DNA of 29,985 nt from JBBUX01 sp037445775 (lineage in GTDB: Bacteria; Actinomycetota; Coriobacteriia; Anaerosomatales; PHET01): positions 1-29,985 of the forward strand of contig JBBIJX010000017.1 in NCBI GenBank assembly GCA_037445775.1, given 5' to 3'. Shown piece after piece: positions 6,990 through 14,858 of the stretch (positions within the stretch are counted from its first letter, which is position 1; every line of letters begins with the position of its first letter). The notes under the pieces were generated by a model that was not told the DNA's origin, did no database searches, and saw only the letters and a program-made list of their open reading frames with translations. The translations under genes and the position numbers were made by a program.

Positions 6990-7979
6990 CTACGCGCGAC
7001 CGTCCTCGAACAAGCGCGCCGGCGGCCGCTCGTCCTCCAGAATAGGCACGGGAATACCCTCGACCGCCGCTTCGTACTCGACCCGCTCGCCCGTCTTCGT
7101 GAAGGCCACGATCAGCTCACTCGTGATCATCCCCGCCATCATCAGCCCCGCGCCGAGCATCTCGCGCACGGGCCAGACGCCCGCGAAACTCCAGCCAATG
7201 AGCCCGCCGAACGCAGGCTCTGTCACCAGTACCAGCGCGACGCGCGCCGGCTGGATGCGCCGCTGCGCCCACGTCTGCACGACAAAGGCGAGCGCACTGG
7301 CGAGCACCCCGCAGATGACGATCGCGGCGATGACCCCTCCGTCGGTGGGAACGCCAGCGTTCTCCCCCATCACCAGCGACATGCCCGCCGTCACCAGAGT
7401 AACGACGACCAGCTGCACCAGTGTGAGCGCACCGGTATCGTGACGTTCGTCCGTGGACCCCAGCACGAGCATGTGCACCGAGTATGCGACGGCGCACACA
7501 AGTACGAGGCTGTCGCCCATCCCGAAGCTGCCGGGACCTTGGGCGCCCATGCCCGAGAGCATCCACAGGCCGGCTAGAGCGAGCGCGGCGCCGATGAGCG
7601 TCGCCCGGCGTGGCAGGCGTCTCAGTGCCACCGCCTGCATCAGCGGCACCAGCACCACGTAGAGCCCGGTGATGAACGCGGCACGCGCAGGAGTCGTCGC
7701 GGTAGGCCCGTCGAGCCCCCACGTCTGGAAGATGTAGCCGATCGAGAGGAAGACCCCCGCGAGCACGCCCATCTTCAGGTTCGCGACATCAACGCGGCGG
7801 ACTACCCGCGGAAAGAACGCCACGAACGTGACGGTCGCAAGGGCGAAGCGCCACCCAAGGAACGCGTACATCGGGTAGCGAGCGATGGCCTCGGCAACGA
7901 TCACGAACGTGCCGCCCCAGATGGCGGCGACGCCCACCAGTGCGGCGGTGGGCGCCCAGCTTGCACGCGAGACCGGCAC
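6990..7979 (-). CDS. EamA-family (drug/metabolite superfamily) transporter
   Basis: This is a membrane protein of two EamA repeats, about ten helices in 329 aa. The chosen start is GTG 7979 (VPVSRASW), two bases after the rsfS stop. The longer frame adds an arginine-rich stretch that simply overlaps rsfS. The first repeat begins with the family pattern AAIWGGTFVIVAEAIARYP and includes GWRFALATVTF. The second starts near GDSLVLVCAVAYSVHMLVLG and contains the TEPAFGGLIGW segment typical of the last repeat. The C-terminus has a hydrophilic tail of about 36 residues (from TKTGERVEY), longer than usual and presumably cytoplasmic. It looks like the last gene of the rplU run. The substrate is unknown; the family exports metabolites or takes up nucleotides and amino acids. 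Confidence 0.85.
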   Translation of the reverse strand: MPVSRASWAPTAALVGVAAIWGGTFVIVAEAIARYPMYAFLGWRFALATVTFVAFFPRVVRRVDVANLKMGVLAGVFLSIGYIFQTWGLDGPTATTPARAAFITGLYVVLVPLMQAVALRRLPRRATLIGAALALAGLWMLSGMGAQGPGSFGMGDSLVLVCAVAYSVHMLVLGSTDERHDTGALTLVQLVVVTLVTAGMSLVMGENAGVPTDGGVIAAIVICGVLASALAFVVQTWAQRRIQPARVALVLVTEPAFGGLIGWSFAGVWPVREMLGAGLMMAGMITSELIVAFTKTGERVEYEAAVEGIPVPILEDERPPARLFEDGRA

Positions 7980-7981
7980 GG

Positions 7982-8404
7982 TCAGGCGTCCGATTCGATC
8001 GCGGGTCCGTCCGGCGACGCGTCGACGCCGGTGGTCGCGACTGGACCGGTCACACTCTCGGGTAGCGCCAGGCGAGGCGCATCGCCCCACAGCTTCTCGA
8101 GGCGGTAGAACTCCCGCTCGTCCGGCTGGAAGACGTGAACGACGAGGTCGGCGAAGTCGAGCAGGACCCATCGTCCCTCTTCGAACCCCTCTCGCCCGAT
8201 GGGCTTGATGCCGCCCCGCTCGCGCAGAGCATCCTCGACCTCCTCTGCGATGGCCTTGACTTGGATATCGGTCCGGCCTGTACAGATAACGAAGTAGTCG
8301 GTCACCACCAGAAGCTCCGCCACGTCGATGGCAACGATGTCGGCGGCCTTCTTGTCACTTGCGGCTTCCGCCGCGATGAGCGCCCACTCCTCGGATTTGG
8401 TCAC
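7982..8404 (-). CDS. rsfS: Ribosomal silencing factor RsfS
   Basis: This is the RsfS/RsfA/Iojap family, 140 aa. The family binds protein uL14 on the large ribosomal subunit and blocks joining with the small subunit, lowering translation under starvation. The core is plain: KKAADIVAIDVAELLVVTDYFVICTG near the N-terminus, then QVKAIAEEVEDALRE, and WVLLDFADLVVHVFQPDER followed by YRLEKLWGDAP. The last 25 or so residues (from LALPESVTG) are an acidic, proline-containing tail not needed by the family. The start is GTG 8404, with AGGAG four bases upstream, overlapping the previous stop by GTGA. Its place after nadD and yqeK is the usual one in Gram-positive genomes. Confidence 0.95.
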   Translation of the reverse strand: MTKSEEWALIAAEAASDKKAADIVAIDVAELLVVTDYFVICTGRTDIQVKAIAEEVEDALRERGGIKPIGREGFEEGRWVLLDFADLVVHVFQPDEREFYRLEKLWGDAPRLALPESVTGPVATTGVDASPDGPAIESDA

Positions 8405-9519
8405 TGGTCTCCTTTCACGACCGGCTTCGGCTTGTAGTCTCTGCCTATGACGACGATGACGTCGGTGACGTCGGCGGTAGATGTCTCGACTCGCACCGTG
8501 CCTACACCGAGCGCGTCCCTGACCGCCTCGCCGTCCGCAGCCTCTCCCCGCTTGACGGTGATCTCAGTCCGCTTGTACTCGAACGAGTCGGCGTTCTTCG
8601 TGTCGACCACTCGGAATCCCGAACGGATGAGGTGTTGGGCGGCCTGCCCGGCCAATCCGGGCTTGCCCGCGCCGTTGTAGACGATCACACGCGTCATCTG
8701 CTCGACGGTCTCGGGGTTCACACCCCACCAGGACTTCAGCAAGTCGGCGATCTCATCACGCTGCGGTTCGTAGTACGTCTGGTCGCCCAGCTTGATCGGC
8801 TTGACGGGCATCGGAACGAGCGCGACGTCCTTCTGAGCCACTGAGCCGAGCGCTGTGTCCAGAGCCTCAAGCTCGTTGGGTGTGAGATTCGAGTCGAGAG
8901 AGGCGCCAGAGAGGCCGGAGACCTGCTGCGCGGTGAGAGCGTCACGGTAGGCCTGAGCAGGCACGACCACGTAGGACTCGAAGGGTACTGTGAAGAAGTT
9001 CGACACCGTGGACAACGCCGTCTCCGGCCCGGCAGTGAAGGCTTCTCCAATGCGCTCGAACCCGCGACCCGGCACGTCTACGAACGCCCCGTCCGGGATG
9101 GCGACCCCGAACACCTGTGAACGGTCTCCATCGATGCGCAGCGCGAGATAGCCGATCGCTTTGCCGTCCTCGACGCCGACGACAAGCACGTTCTCCTTGG
9201 CACGGCGCGCGACCTCCGAAGGTGACTCGGCCTGGCTCGCAAGACGCTCCGAGTTCCAGCGCACGAAGGTGTTCACCGCTGTCGCTACGACAAGCAGCAC
9301 AAGCAGGGCGAGGCCGGCCAGCGCGAGACCCTGCGCCAGCACGAGGGTGACGTTCTTCGTAGACCGCCAGGCGCGGGTCAGCGACGTGGCCACGCGGTGC
9401 TGGCGTTCGGCACGCTTCGCAGACTTGGCTGCGGTCGAGGAGCGCCGTGTTTGACGGTAGCCCGATGGTGACTCGGGCGCCTCGCGCACTTTCGAGCGAC
9501 GGGGACGCGACTCGCTCAT
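8401..9519 (-). CDS. Membrane protein with degenerate LCP-like domain and LytR_C domain
   Basis: A 372-aa protein with a basic cytoplasmic N-terminus (1-57), one membrane helix (about 58-82) and an extracellular part. Residues about 109-262 resemble a LytR-CpsA-Psr (LCP) domain: ENVLVVGVED fits the first strand, VFGVAIPDGAFVDVPG the IPRDxxVxIPG segment, and FERIGEAFTAGPETAL the KINxAYxxGG segment. Active LCP enzymes attach wall polymers to peptidoglycan using arginines and an aspartate in those motifs. Here IPRD reads IPDG (141-144), and the first DxR-RSD loop appears shortened. Residues about 276-362 (RVIVYNGAGKPGLAGQAAQHL onward) are a LytR_C domain, typical of LCP protein C-termini. It may be a non-catalytic wall-binding protein. 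The start is ATG 9519, overlapping the yqeK stop by ATGA. LytR_C is confident; LCP descent is inferred. Confidence 0.85.
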   Translation of the reverse strand: MSESRPRRSKVREAPESPSGYRQTRRSSTAAKSAKRAERQHRVATSLTRAWRSTKNVTLVLAQGLALAGLALLVLLVVATAVNTFVRWNSERLASQAESPSEVARRAKENVLVVGVEDGKAIGYLALRIDGDRSQVFGVAIPDGAFVDVPGRGFERIGEAFTAGPETALSTVSNFFTVPFESYVVVPAQAYRDALTAQQVSGLSGASLDSNLTPNELEALDTALGSVAQKDVALVPMPVKPIKLGDQTYYEPQRDEIADLLKSWWGVNPETVEQMTRVIVYNGAGKPGLAGQAAQHLIRSGFRVVDTKNADSFEYKRTEITVKRGEAADGEAVRDALGVGTVRVETSTADVTDVIVVIGRDYKPKPVVKGDQ

Positions 9520-10094
9520 GTCCGCCCCCGCGCAACATAGGCGTTCCATACGTCAACGGTCAGCGGGTGAATTGGCTTTCGGGCCTTGACGAGCGCTGCC
9601 ATAGAGTACCGGTAGGCCTCTGCGAACGCGGCATCGAGCGAAAGGGTGCCCACCGCCTCGCGCACGTCGTCGATGCCCGGATACGTCCGTGCCGGCTCGA
9701 TCATGTCGGCCACATAGACGACCATGTCGAGTGGCTGCATGTCGACAGCCCCGAGTGTATGCCGCGCGACCGCTCCGACGACGCTGTCAGAGATGCCGGG
9801 GAACTCCTCACGGAGCGCTGCGGCACCCGTCTGGGCGTGCAGCAGACGCGGCGAATGCGCATCAGCCTCTGTCATGGCATGCCCGTCGGCGATCGCGGTC
9901 TCGACAAGCGCCTCGTTGGAGACCTCGCGATCCCAGTCGTGCAGCAGACCTGCTAGGCGCGCCTCCTCCGGATCGACGCCGTAGATGCCCGCGAGTGAGC
10001 AGGCGGTCTCAGCCACCCTGAGGCAGTGCTGGAACGCGGCCTCGCCCAGGCGCTCCTCGACGCGTGATGCGGCCGTGTCGAACGCTATCGTCAT
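9516..10094 (-). CDS. yqeK: YqeK-family HD-domain hydrolase (probable Ap4A hydrolase)
   Basis: This is an HD-superfamily metal-dependent phosphohydrolase of the YqeK type, 192 aa. Characterised members split diadenosine tetraphosphate symmetrically into two ADP. The ligands are visible: His23 in QHCLRV, His52-Asp53 in LAGLLHDWDRE, a later histidine in LLHAQTGA, another in AVARHTLG, and an aspartate in VVYVADMIEPAR. The start is ATG 10094, overlapping the nadD stop by ATGA. The longer upstream frame merely antiparallels nadD. The order nadD-yqeK-(LytR_C)-rsfS is widely conserved in Gram-positive bacteria, which supports the call. Confidence 0.93.
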   Translation of the reverse strand: MTIAFDTAASRVEERLGEAAFQHCLRVAETACSLAGIYGVDPEEARLAGLLHDWDREVSNEALVETAIADGHAMTEADAHSPRLLHAQTGAAALREEFPGISDSVVGAVARHTLGAVDMQPLDMVVYVADMIEPARTYPGIDDVREAVGTLSLDAAFAEAYRYSMAALVKARKPIHPLTVDVWNAYVARGRT

Positions 10095-10717
10095 GCGAGC
10101 GCCTTCGCATCGCGGTAGAGTCGGTGCTTCTCGATGTAGGCGACCACCGGCTCCGGGGTGAGGTAGCGGATGGGACGTCGCTCGGCCACCCGGCGCCGCA
10201 GATCCGTCGAGGATATCGCGAGCGCGGGCACTTCGATGTGCTCGATTCGAAAGCCCGCCGCTCCACCTCGATGCAGCGCGAGGCCCTCCGCAAGGTCGTA
10301 GCCGGGGCGCGTGGCGGCGATGAACGTCGCGAGCCCCGCGACCTCCTCGGGATCTTTCCACGTGAGGATCTCCCACATCGCGTCGGCGCCGGTGACGAAG
10401 AAGAGTTCGGTCGTGACGCCGTGCTGCGCGCGCAGAGCCCGAAGTGTGTCAACGGTGTAGGTCACGCCGGGACGATCCACCTCCACACGGCTCACCTCGA
10501 AGTCAGGATTCGGCGCCGTGGCGAGCACTGTCATCAGGTAGCGGTGTTCCGCTGGCGTGACAACCTGGTGCGTCTTAGCCGCGGGCGTGCCCGTGGGCAT
10601 GAAGACGACCTTGTCCAAGTTGAACTGAACGAGCGCCTCCTCGGCCGTCACGAGATGCCCGTAGTGGATGGGGTCGAACGTCCCACCCATGATGCCGATC
10701 CGCGAGCCGCTGATCAC
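10091..10717 (-). CDS. nadD: Nicotinate-nucleotide adenylyltransferase
   Basis: This enzyme transfers AMP from ATP to nicotinate mononucleotide, giving deamido-NAD, the step before NAD synthetase. The 208-aa protein has the nucleotidyltransferase motif GGTFDPIHYGH at residues 11-21 and the second ATP-binding motif ISSTDLRRR near residue 168. The family's substrate-recognition segment FMPTGTPAAKTH lies around 39-50. The start is GTG 10717, overlapping the proA stop by GTGA. The only nearby ATG would cut into the first beta strand. Confidence 0.95.
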   Translation of the reverse strand: MISGSRIGIMGGTFDPIHYGHLVTAEEALVQFNLDKVVFMPTGTPAAKTHQVVTPAEHRYLMTVLATAPNPDFEVSRVEVDRPGVTYTVDTLRALRAQHGVTTELFFVTGADAMWEILTWKDPEEVAGLATFIAATRPGYDLAEGLALHRGGAAGFRIEHIEVPALAISSTDLRRRVAERRPIRYLTPEPVVAYIEKHRLYRDAKALA

Positions 10718-11967
10718 TCTCTGATCTGCCCGTCTCCCATCAGCACGAACTTCGTCGACGTGAGCGCCGTGAGCCCCATCGGACCGCGGGCGTGCAACTT
10801 CTGCGTCGATATGCCGATCTCAGCGCCCAGGCCGAACTCGCCGCCGTCGGTGAAGCGCGTCGATGCGTTGACGTAGACCGCGGCGGCGTCCACCTCGGCG
10901 GTGAAGCGCTGGGCAGCGACGTAGTCGTTCGTGACGATAGCCTCTGAGTGCTTGGTGCCGTAGGTGTTGACGTGCCTGATCGCTTCGTCGAGCCCGGAGA
11001 TGACCTTCACGCTCATGCGCAGGTCGTGGTATTCCATGCCCCAGTCCTGCTCGCTAGCCGGTTCGATGCGCATGACGGCGCCGAGCGAACGCGCCTTCTC
11101 GTCCGCGAACAGCGTGACCCCGGCCTCCTCGAGGGCCTTGAGGATAGGCGGCAGGACGGTTTCGAAGATGCGCTCGTCTATGAGCAGCGACTCGGCGGCG
11201 TTGCACACGCTCGGGCGCTGTGTCTTCGCGTTGACGACGATTCGCTGGGCCATGGCCGGATCGGCCGCGGCGTGCACGTAGACGTGGCAGTTGCCCACGC
11301 CCGTCTCGATCACGGGCACCTTCGCATTCTCGACCACGCTGCGGATGAGGTTGGCGCCGCCGCGCGGGATGAGCACGTCGAGGTAGTCGTGCAGGCCCAT
11401 GAGCTCCTCGGCGGCGGCGTGTTCGGTCGACTCGATCGACTGGATGCAGCCGTTCGGCATCCCGGCACCGTGCGCCGCCTCTGCGAGCACCTTCGTGAGT
11501 GCGATGTTGCTGTTGATGGCTAGCGAGCCGCCACGCAGGATGACCGCGTTGCCCGTCTTCAGGCACAACCCCGCGGCGTCGGCGGTCACGTTCGGACGCG
11601 CCTCGTAGATCATGCCGACGACACCCAAAGGAACGCGGACCTGAGTCAGCTTGATGCCGTTTGGCAGCGTATGCCCTTCGACGACCTCGCCGATAGGGTC
11701 GGGCAGTAGCGACAGCGCCTTGAGCGCCTCAGACATGCTCTTGAGACGCGCAGGGTTGAGCTCGAGGCGGTCGATGAGCCCCTCGGGAGTGCCCTTGTCG
11801 CGCGCCGCAGCGATGTCGGCCGCATTGGCGGCTAGGATCTCGTCTTGCTTGGCGACGAGCGCGTGCGCCATCACGAGCAGCGCCCGGTTGCGCATGCCCG
11901 TTGGCACGATTGCGAGAGCTCCAGCGGCCTCACGGGCGCGTTTGGCGAGGTTCAGAACCTCTGACAT
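10714..11967 (-). CDS. proA: Gamma-glutamyl phosphate reductase
   Basis: This enzyme carries out the second step of proline synthesis from glutamate, the NADPH-dependent reduction of gamma-glutamyl phosphate to the semialdehyde. The 417-aa length is standard. The aldehyde dehydrogenase-like catalytic cysteine is Cys255 in RPSVCNAAESLL. The nucleotide-binding region includes GVVGMIYEARPNVT (about 115-128) and LKTGNAVILRGG (136-147), and the C-terminal GEFGLGAEIGISTQKLHARGP is diagnostic. The start is ATG 11967, with GAGGAG seven bases upstream. It lies 36 bases after proB, whose product is its unstable substrate, so joint expression makes sense. Confidence 0.98.
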   Translation of the reverse strand: MSEVLNLAKRAREAAGALAIVPTGMRNRALLVMAHALVAKQDEILAANAADIAAARDKGTPEGLIDRLELNPARLKSMSEALKALSLLPDPIGEVVEGHTLPNGIKLTQVRVPLGVVGMIYEARPNVTADAAGLCLKTGNAVILRGGSLAINSNIALTKVLAEAAHGAGMPNGCIQSIESTEHAAAEELMGLHDYLDVLIPRGGANLIRSVVENAKVPVIETGVGNCHVYVHAAADPAMAQRIVVNAKTQRPSVCNAAESLLIDERIFETVLPPILKALEEAGVTLFADEKARSLGAVMRIEPASEQDWGMEYHDLRMSVKVISGLDEAIRHVNTYGTKHSEAIVTNDYVAAQRFTAEVDAAAVYVNASTRFTDGGEFGLGAEIGISTQKLHARGPMGLTALTSTKFVLMGDGQIRE

Positions 11968-12003
11968 CGTGACGCTCCTCTCGGGTAGGGCCGCCGCCGC
12001 GCC

Positions 12004-13104
12004 TTACAGGACGGCGAGACTGTCTCTGTGCACGACCTCTCTGCCGGCGAGGTGCGGGTGCTCCTCGGCGATCCGTGAGGTCTTCATGCCTTTGATGCGG
12101 TCGAGATCGGCGGCGCTGAACGCGGTGAGTCCGCGCGCGACCACCTCGCCCGACAGTCCCTTCAATACTACCGCATCACCCTCGCCGAACGAGCCCTCGA
12201 CCCGCACGACTCCCGCAGGCAGAAGCGACGCCTCGCGCTCGAGCACCGCACGCTTCGCGCCGTCGTCGATGACGATCTCGCCGCTCGGCTTGCGCCCGAG
12301 CGCGATCCACAGCTTGCGAGCGCCGAGTGTGCCACCCTTCGGCGAGAAGTACGTGCCGCACGGGCGTCCCGCGACCGCATCCCCCACGACGCCAGGACGC
12401 CTGCCGTCGCAGACGATGAGCGGAATGCCGGCTTTCATGAGCACGCGGGCAGCCTCGACTTTCGTCGCCATGCCACCGGAGCCGAGTGTCCCGGCACCTC
12501 CGGCTGCGGCGATGACGTCTTCCGTGAGTTCCTCGACCTGCTCAAGGAGGCGCGCATCGTCGTCGGAGCGAGGATCGCTGTCGTAGAGCCCCTCGATGTC
12601 GGAGAGCAAGACGACGAGGTCCGCCTTGATCATCGCGGCAACGAGCGCTGCGAGCGTGTCGTTGTCGCTGAAGCGGATCTCGTCGACTGCGACGGTGTCG
12701 TTCTCGTTGATGATGGGGACCACCCCGAGCGCAAGCAGCCGCTCAAGCGTGTCACGCGCGTGCAAGAACGCCTCCCTGTGCCCCGTGTCGTGCCGGGTCA
12801 GAAGCACCTGCCCGACCGCCACGCCACGCTCAGCGAACAAGGCCGCGTAACACTCGACCAAGGCGACCTGACCCACCGATGCAGCGGCCTGCAGCGACGG
12901 CATGTCGCTCGGGCGGCAGCCGAGCCCAAGACGCTCGACGCCGGCCGCGATCGCGCCACTCGAGACTATGAGAACCTCGTCGCCGCCGTCACGTACCTGG
13001 CAGACCTGCGAGACGAGGTCGCGCGCCCATGCGATGTCGACGGGCCCGCCGTCAGGCGCGAGCGTGGACGTGCCCACCTTGATGACAACGCGACGCCCGT
13101 TCAT
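12004..13104 (-). CDS. proB: Glutamate 5-kinase with C-terminal PUA domain
   Basis: This is the first enzyme of proline synthesis, phosphorylating glutamate at the gamma position. It is usually feedback-inhibited by proline. The 366-aa protein has an amino acid kinase domain (about 1-260) with VIKVGTSTL at the start, IVSSGAIAAG (46-55), PIINENDTV and GSGGMATKVEAA. A PUA domain follows (from about GARKLWIALG to SRIAEE). The start is ATG 13104, overlapping the obg stop by ATGA, with a strong GGAGGGAG site. The longer frame upstream is out-of-frame obg sequence. Confidence 0.97.
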   Translation of the reverse strand: MNGRRVVIKVGTSTLAPDGGPVDIAWARDLVSQVCQVRDGGDEVLIVSSGAIAAGVERLGLGCRPSDMPSLQAAASVGQVALVECYAALFAERGVAVGQVLLTRHDTGHREAFLHARDTLERLLALGVVPIINENDTVAVDEIRFSDNDTLAALVAAMIKADLVVLLSDIEGLYDSDPRSDDDARLLEQVEELTEDVIAAAGGAGTLGSGGMATKVEAARVLMKAGIPLIVCDGRRPGVVGDAVAGRPCGTYFSPKGGTLGARKLWIALGRKPSGEIVIDDGAKRAVLEREASLLPAGVVRVEGSFGEGDAVVLKGLSGEVVARGLTAFSAADLDRIKGMKTSRIAEEHPHLAGREVVHRDSLAVL

Positions 13105-14474
13105 CGCGCTCCCTCCCCCTCGTCTACCACTGACTCTTCCTCGCGCAGGAGCGGCTCTTCTTCGATGTGTACGACCTCGGGGTCGGTCTCGAGGCCCGTG
13201 TCGAAGACGAAGCTCTTCCCAGCGATGCGGATCTCGTCGCCGTCGACCGCCCCCGCCTCGAGGAGAGCCTTCTCGACGCCCGCACGCACGAGACGCTTCT
13301 GCAGAAACGCGACACCCTCCTCGTTGTTCCACTCGGTCATGATGACCATGCGCTCGACGCCGCGCCCCGCTACGGCGAAGACACCGCCTCCTAGATTGCG
13401 CACGTCGAACTCACGGTTGCGGTTCGGGCGGTGGCGGAAGACGGCTTGCGGCGGTTCGGTGATCGTCGCCGACGCACGAAGCTCGTGGACCCGCTCGGCG
13501 ACGCTTCTGATCAGCGCATCGACACCGGCGCCGGTGACGGCCGAGACTTCGAAGTACGGAGCGCCCTCGGCGGCGGCGCGCTCCCGCAGCCGGTCCGATG
13601 CCTCGCCCGTGCCGCTGACGTCGGACTTGTTACCAACGATGACACGCGGGCGCTCGACGAGTTCCCGGGCGTGCAGTTCAAGTTCTCGCTCGATGACCTC
13701 GTAGTCTCCTATGACATCGCGCGCTTCGTACCCGCCAGACAGGTCGAGCACGTGGATGATGAGCGCGGTACGCTCGATGTGGCGCAGGAAGGCGTGCCCT
13801 AGACCCTTGCCTTCGTGTGCGCCTTCGATGAGGCCGGGCACGTCGGCTACTACGAAGCTGCGCTCTCCCGCGCGCGCGACACCCAGGTTCGGCACTAGCG
13901 TGGTGAACGGGTAGTCCGCGATCTTGGGGCGAGCCGCGCTCATCCGAGCGATAAGTGAGGACTTGCCTACGCTGGGCATCCCCACGAGCGCGGCGTCAGC
14001 CAGGAGTTTGAGTTCGAGGGTGAGCGACCGCTCCTCTCCGGGCTCTCCAAGCTCGGCGAATGCGGGAGCGCGCCTCGTGGGCGTCATGAAGTGGGGGTTG
14101 CCGCGACCGCCGTGTCCGCCTTCGGCGACCACGAGGGTCTGGGCATGCGCGGTGAGGTCCCCTAGCTCCTCACCCGTGTCGGCGTCGCGCACAACAGTCC
14201 CGGTGGGCACTCGCAATACCAGCTCAGCGCCACTGGCGCCGTCGAGACGGCTCCCCTTGCCGTGGATGCCCTTGGAGGCCTTGAAGTGGTGCTTGAACCG
14301 GTAGTCGATGAGCGACGAAAGCGACTGGTCCGCACGAAGAACGACGGCTCCGCCGCGGCCGCCGTCACCGCCGTCGGGACCACCCTTCGGGACGTGTGCC
14401 TCGCGTCGAAACGACATGCAGCCCGCGCCGCCATCACCAGCCTTGACGTGGATGGTCACCTCATCGATGAACAC
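13101..14474 (-). CDS. obg: GTPase Obg (CgtA)
   Basis: This is a ribosome-associated GTPase needed for large-subunit assembly and linked to the stringent response. The 457-aa protein has all three parts of the Gram-positive type. First is the glycine-rich Obg fold (1-158; FIDEVTIHVKAGDGGAG, GGPDGGDGGRGG). Then the G domain with G1 GMPSVGKSS (165-173), switch residues in DYPFTTLVPN, G3 DVPG (211-214) and G4 NKSD (282-285). Last is an OCT domain near 365-440 containing EWNNEEGVAFLQKRL. An acidic tail follows. The start is GTG 14474, the only fitting start for FIDEV, with GGGAGG eleven bases upstream and another purine run adjacent. It lies 115 bases beyond rpmA, across a long hairpin. Confidence 0.97.
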   Translation of the reverse strand: MFIDEVTIHVKAGDGGAGCMSFRREAHVPKGGPDGGDGGRGGAVVLRADQSLSSLIDYRFKHHFKASKGIHGKGSRLDGASGAELVLRVPTGTVVRDADTGEELGDLTAHAQTLVVAEGGHGGRGNPHFMTPTRRAPAFAELGEPGEERSLTLELKLLADAALVGMPSVGKSSLIARMSAARPKIADYPFTTLVPNLGVARAGERSFVVADVPGLIEGAHEGKGLGHAFLRHIERTALIIHVLDLSGGYEARDVIGDYEVIERELELHARELVERPRVIVGNKSDVSGTGEASDRLRERAAAEGAPYFEVSAVTGAGVDALIRSVAERVHELRASATITEPPQAVFRHRPNRNREFDVRNLGGGVFAVAGRGVERMVIMTEWNNEEGVAFLQKRLVRAGVEKALLEAGAVDGDEIRIAGKSFVFDTGLETDPEVVHIEEEPLLREEESVVDEGEGAR

Positions 14475-14521
14475 GCCTTCCGAGACCTCCCTCAAGGGGC
14501 GTCGCCCCCATGATATGCGAA

Positions 14522-14555
14522 GAGCCCCCCGCCGGGTTCGAGTGGCGGAGGGCTC
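14522..14555 (-). promoter_or_regulatory. Long hairpin in the rpmA-obg intergenic region
   Basis: Read on the minus strand, the arms at 14544-14555 and 14522-14533 pair over 12 bp (one G-T) around a 10-base loop. The stem is very GC-rich. The tail is TTCGCATATC, not a T tract, so full termination is unlikely. A partial terminator, or a processing or stability element that lowers obg relative to the ribosomal genes, fits better. Confidence 0.5.
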
Positions 14556-14589
14556 GCGATTCTGCAGCGTTGAACTGCCCGTGGGCCTG

Positions 14590-14844
14590 CTAGCCCTCGA
14601 GCGGTCGCACATGGACGCGGCGCTTGAGCCCGCGAGTGAACTCAACGATACCCTCGCGCAGCGCGAAGAGCGTGTCGTCCCCGCCTCGACCGACGCCCTC
14701 GCCGGGATGGATGTGCGTGCCGCGCTGACGAACGATGATCGTCCCGGTGGTGACCTGCTGGCCCGCGAAACGCTTGACGCCAAGTCGCTTGGCGCGTGAA
14801 TCGCGTCCGTTCTTGGTCGAACCGAGACCCTTCTTGTGTGCCAT
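14590..14844 (-). CDS. rpmA: Large ribosomal subunit protein bL27
   Basis: This 84-aa ribosomal protein has an N-terminal tail that reaches the peptidyl transferase centre. The sequence starts MAHKKGLGSTKNGRDS, with no cleavable leader of the Firmicutes type before it. The rest fits the family: KRLGVKRFAGQ, GTIIVRQRGTHIHPGEGVGRGGDDTLFAL. The start is ATG 14844, with AGGGA six bases upstream. It sits 14 bases after rplU, as in most bacteria. Confidence 0.98.
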   Translation of the reverse strand: MAHKKGLGSTKNGRDSRAKRLGVKRFAGQQVTTGTIIVRQRGTHIHPGEGVGRGGDDTLFALREGIVEFTRGLKRRVHVRPLEG

Positions 14845-14858
14845 CTCTGATCCCTGCC

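Noticed and set aside
11651..12586. 311-residue rightward frame across proA and proB
   Set aside because: It is a Ser/Arg/Thr-rich antisense frame spanning two well-identified genes and their gap.
13101..14783. 560-residue version of Obg
   Set aside because: The added N-terminus is rpmA and intergenic sequence out of frame; the Obg domain begins exactly at GTG 14474.
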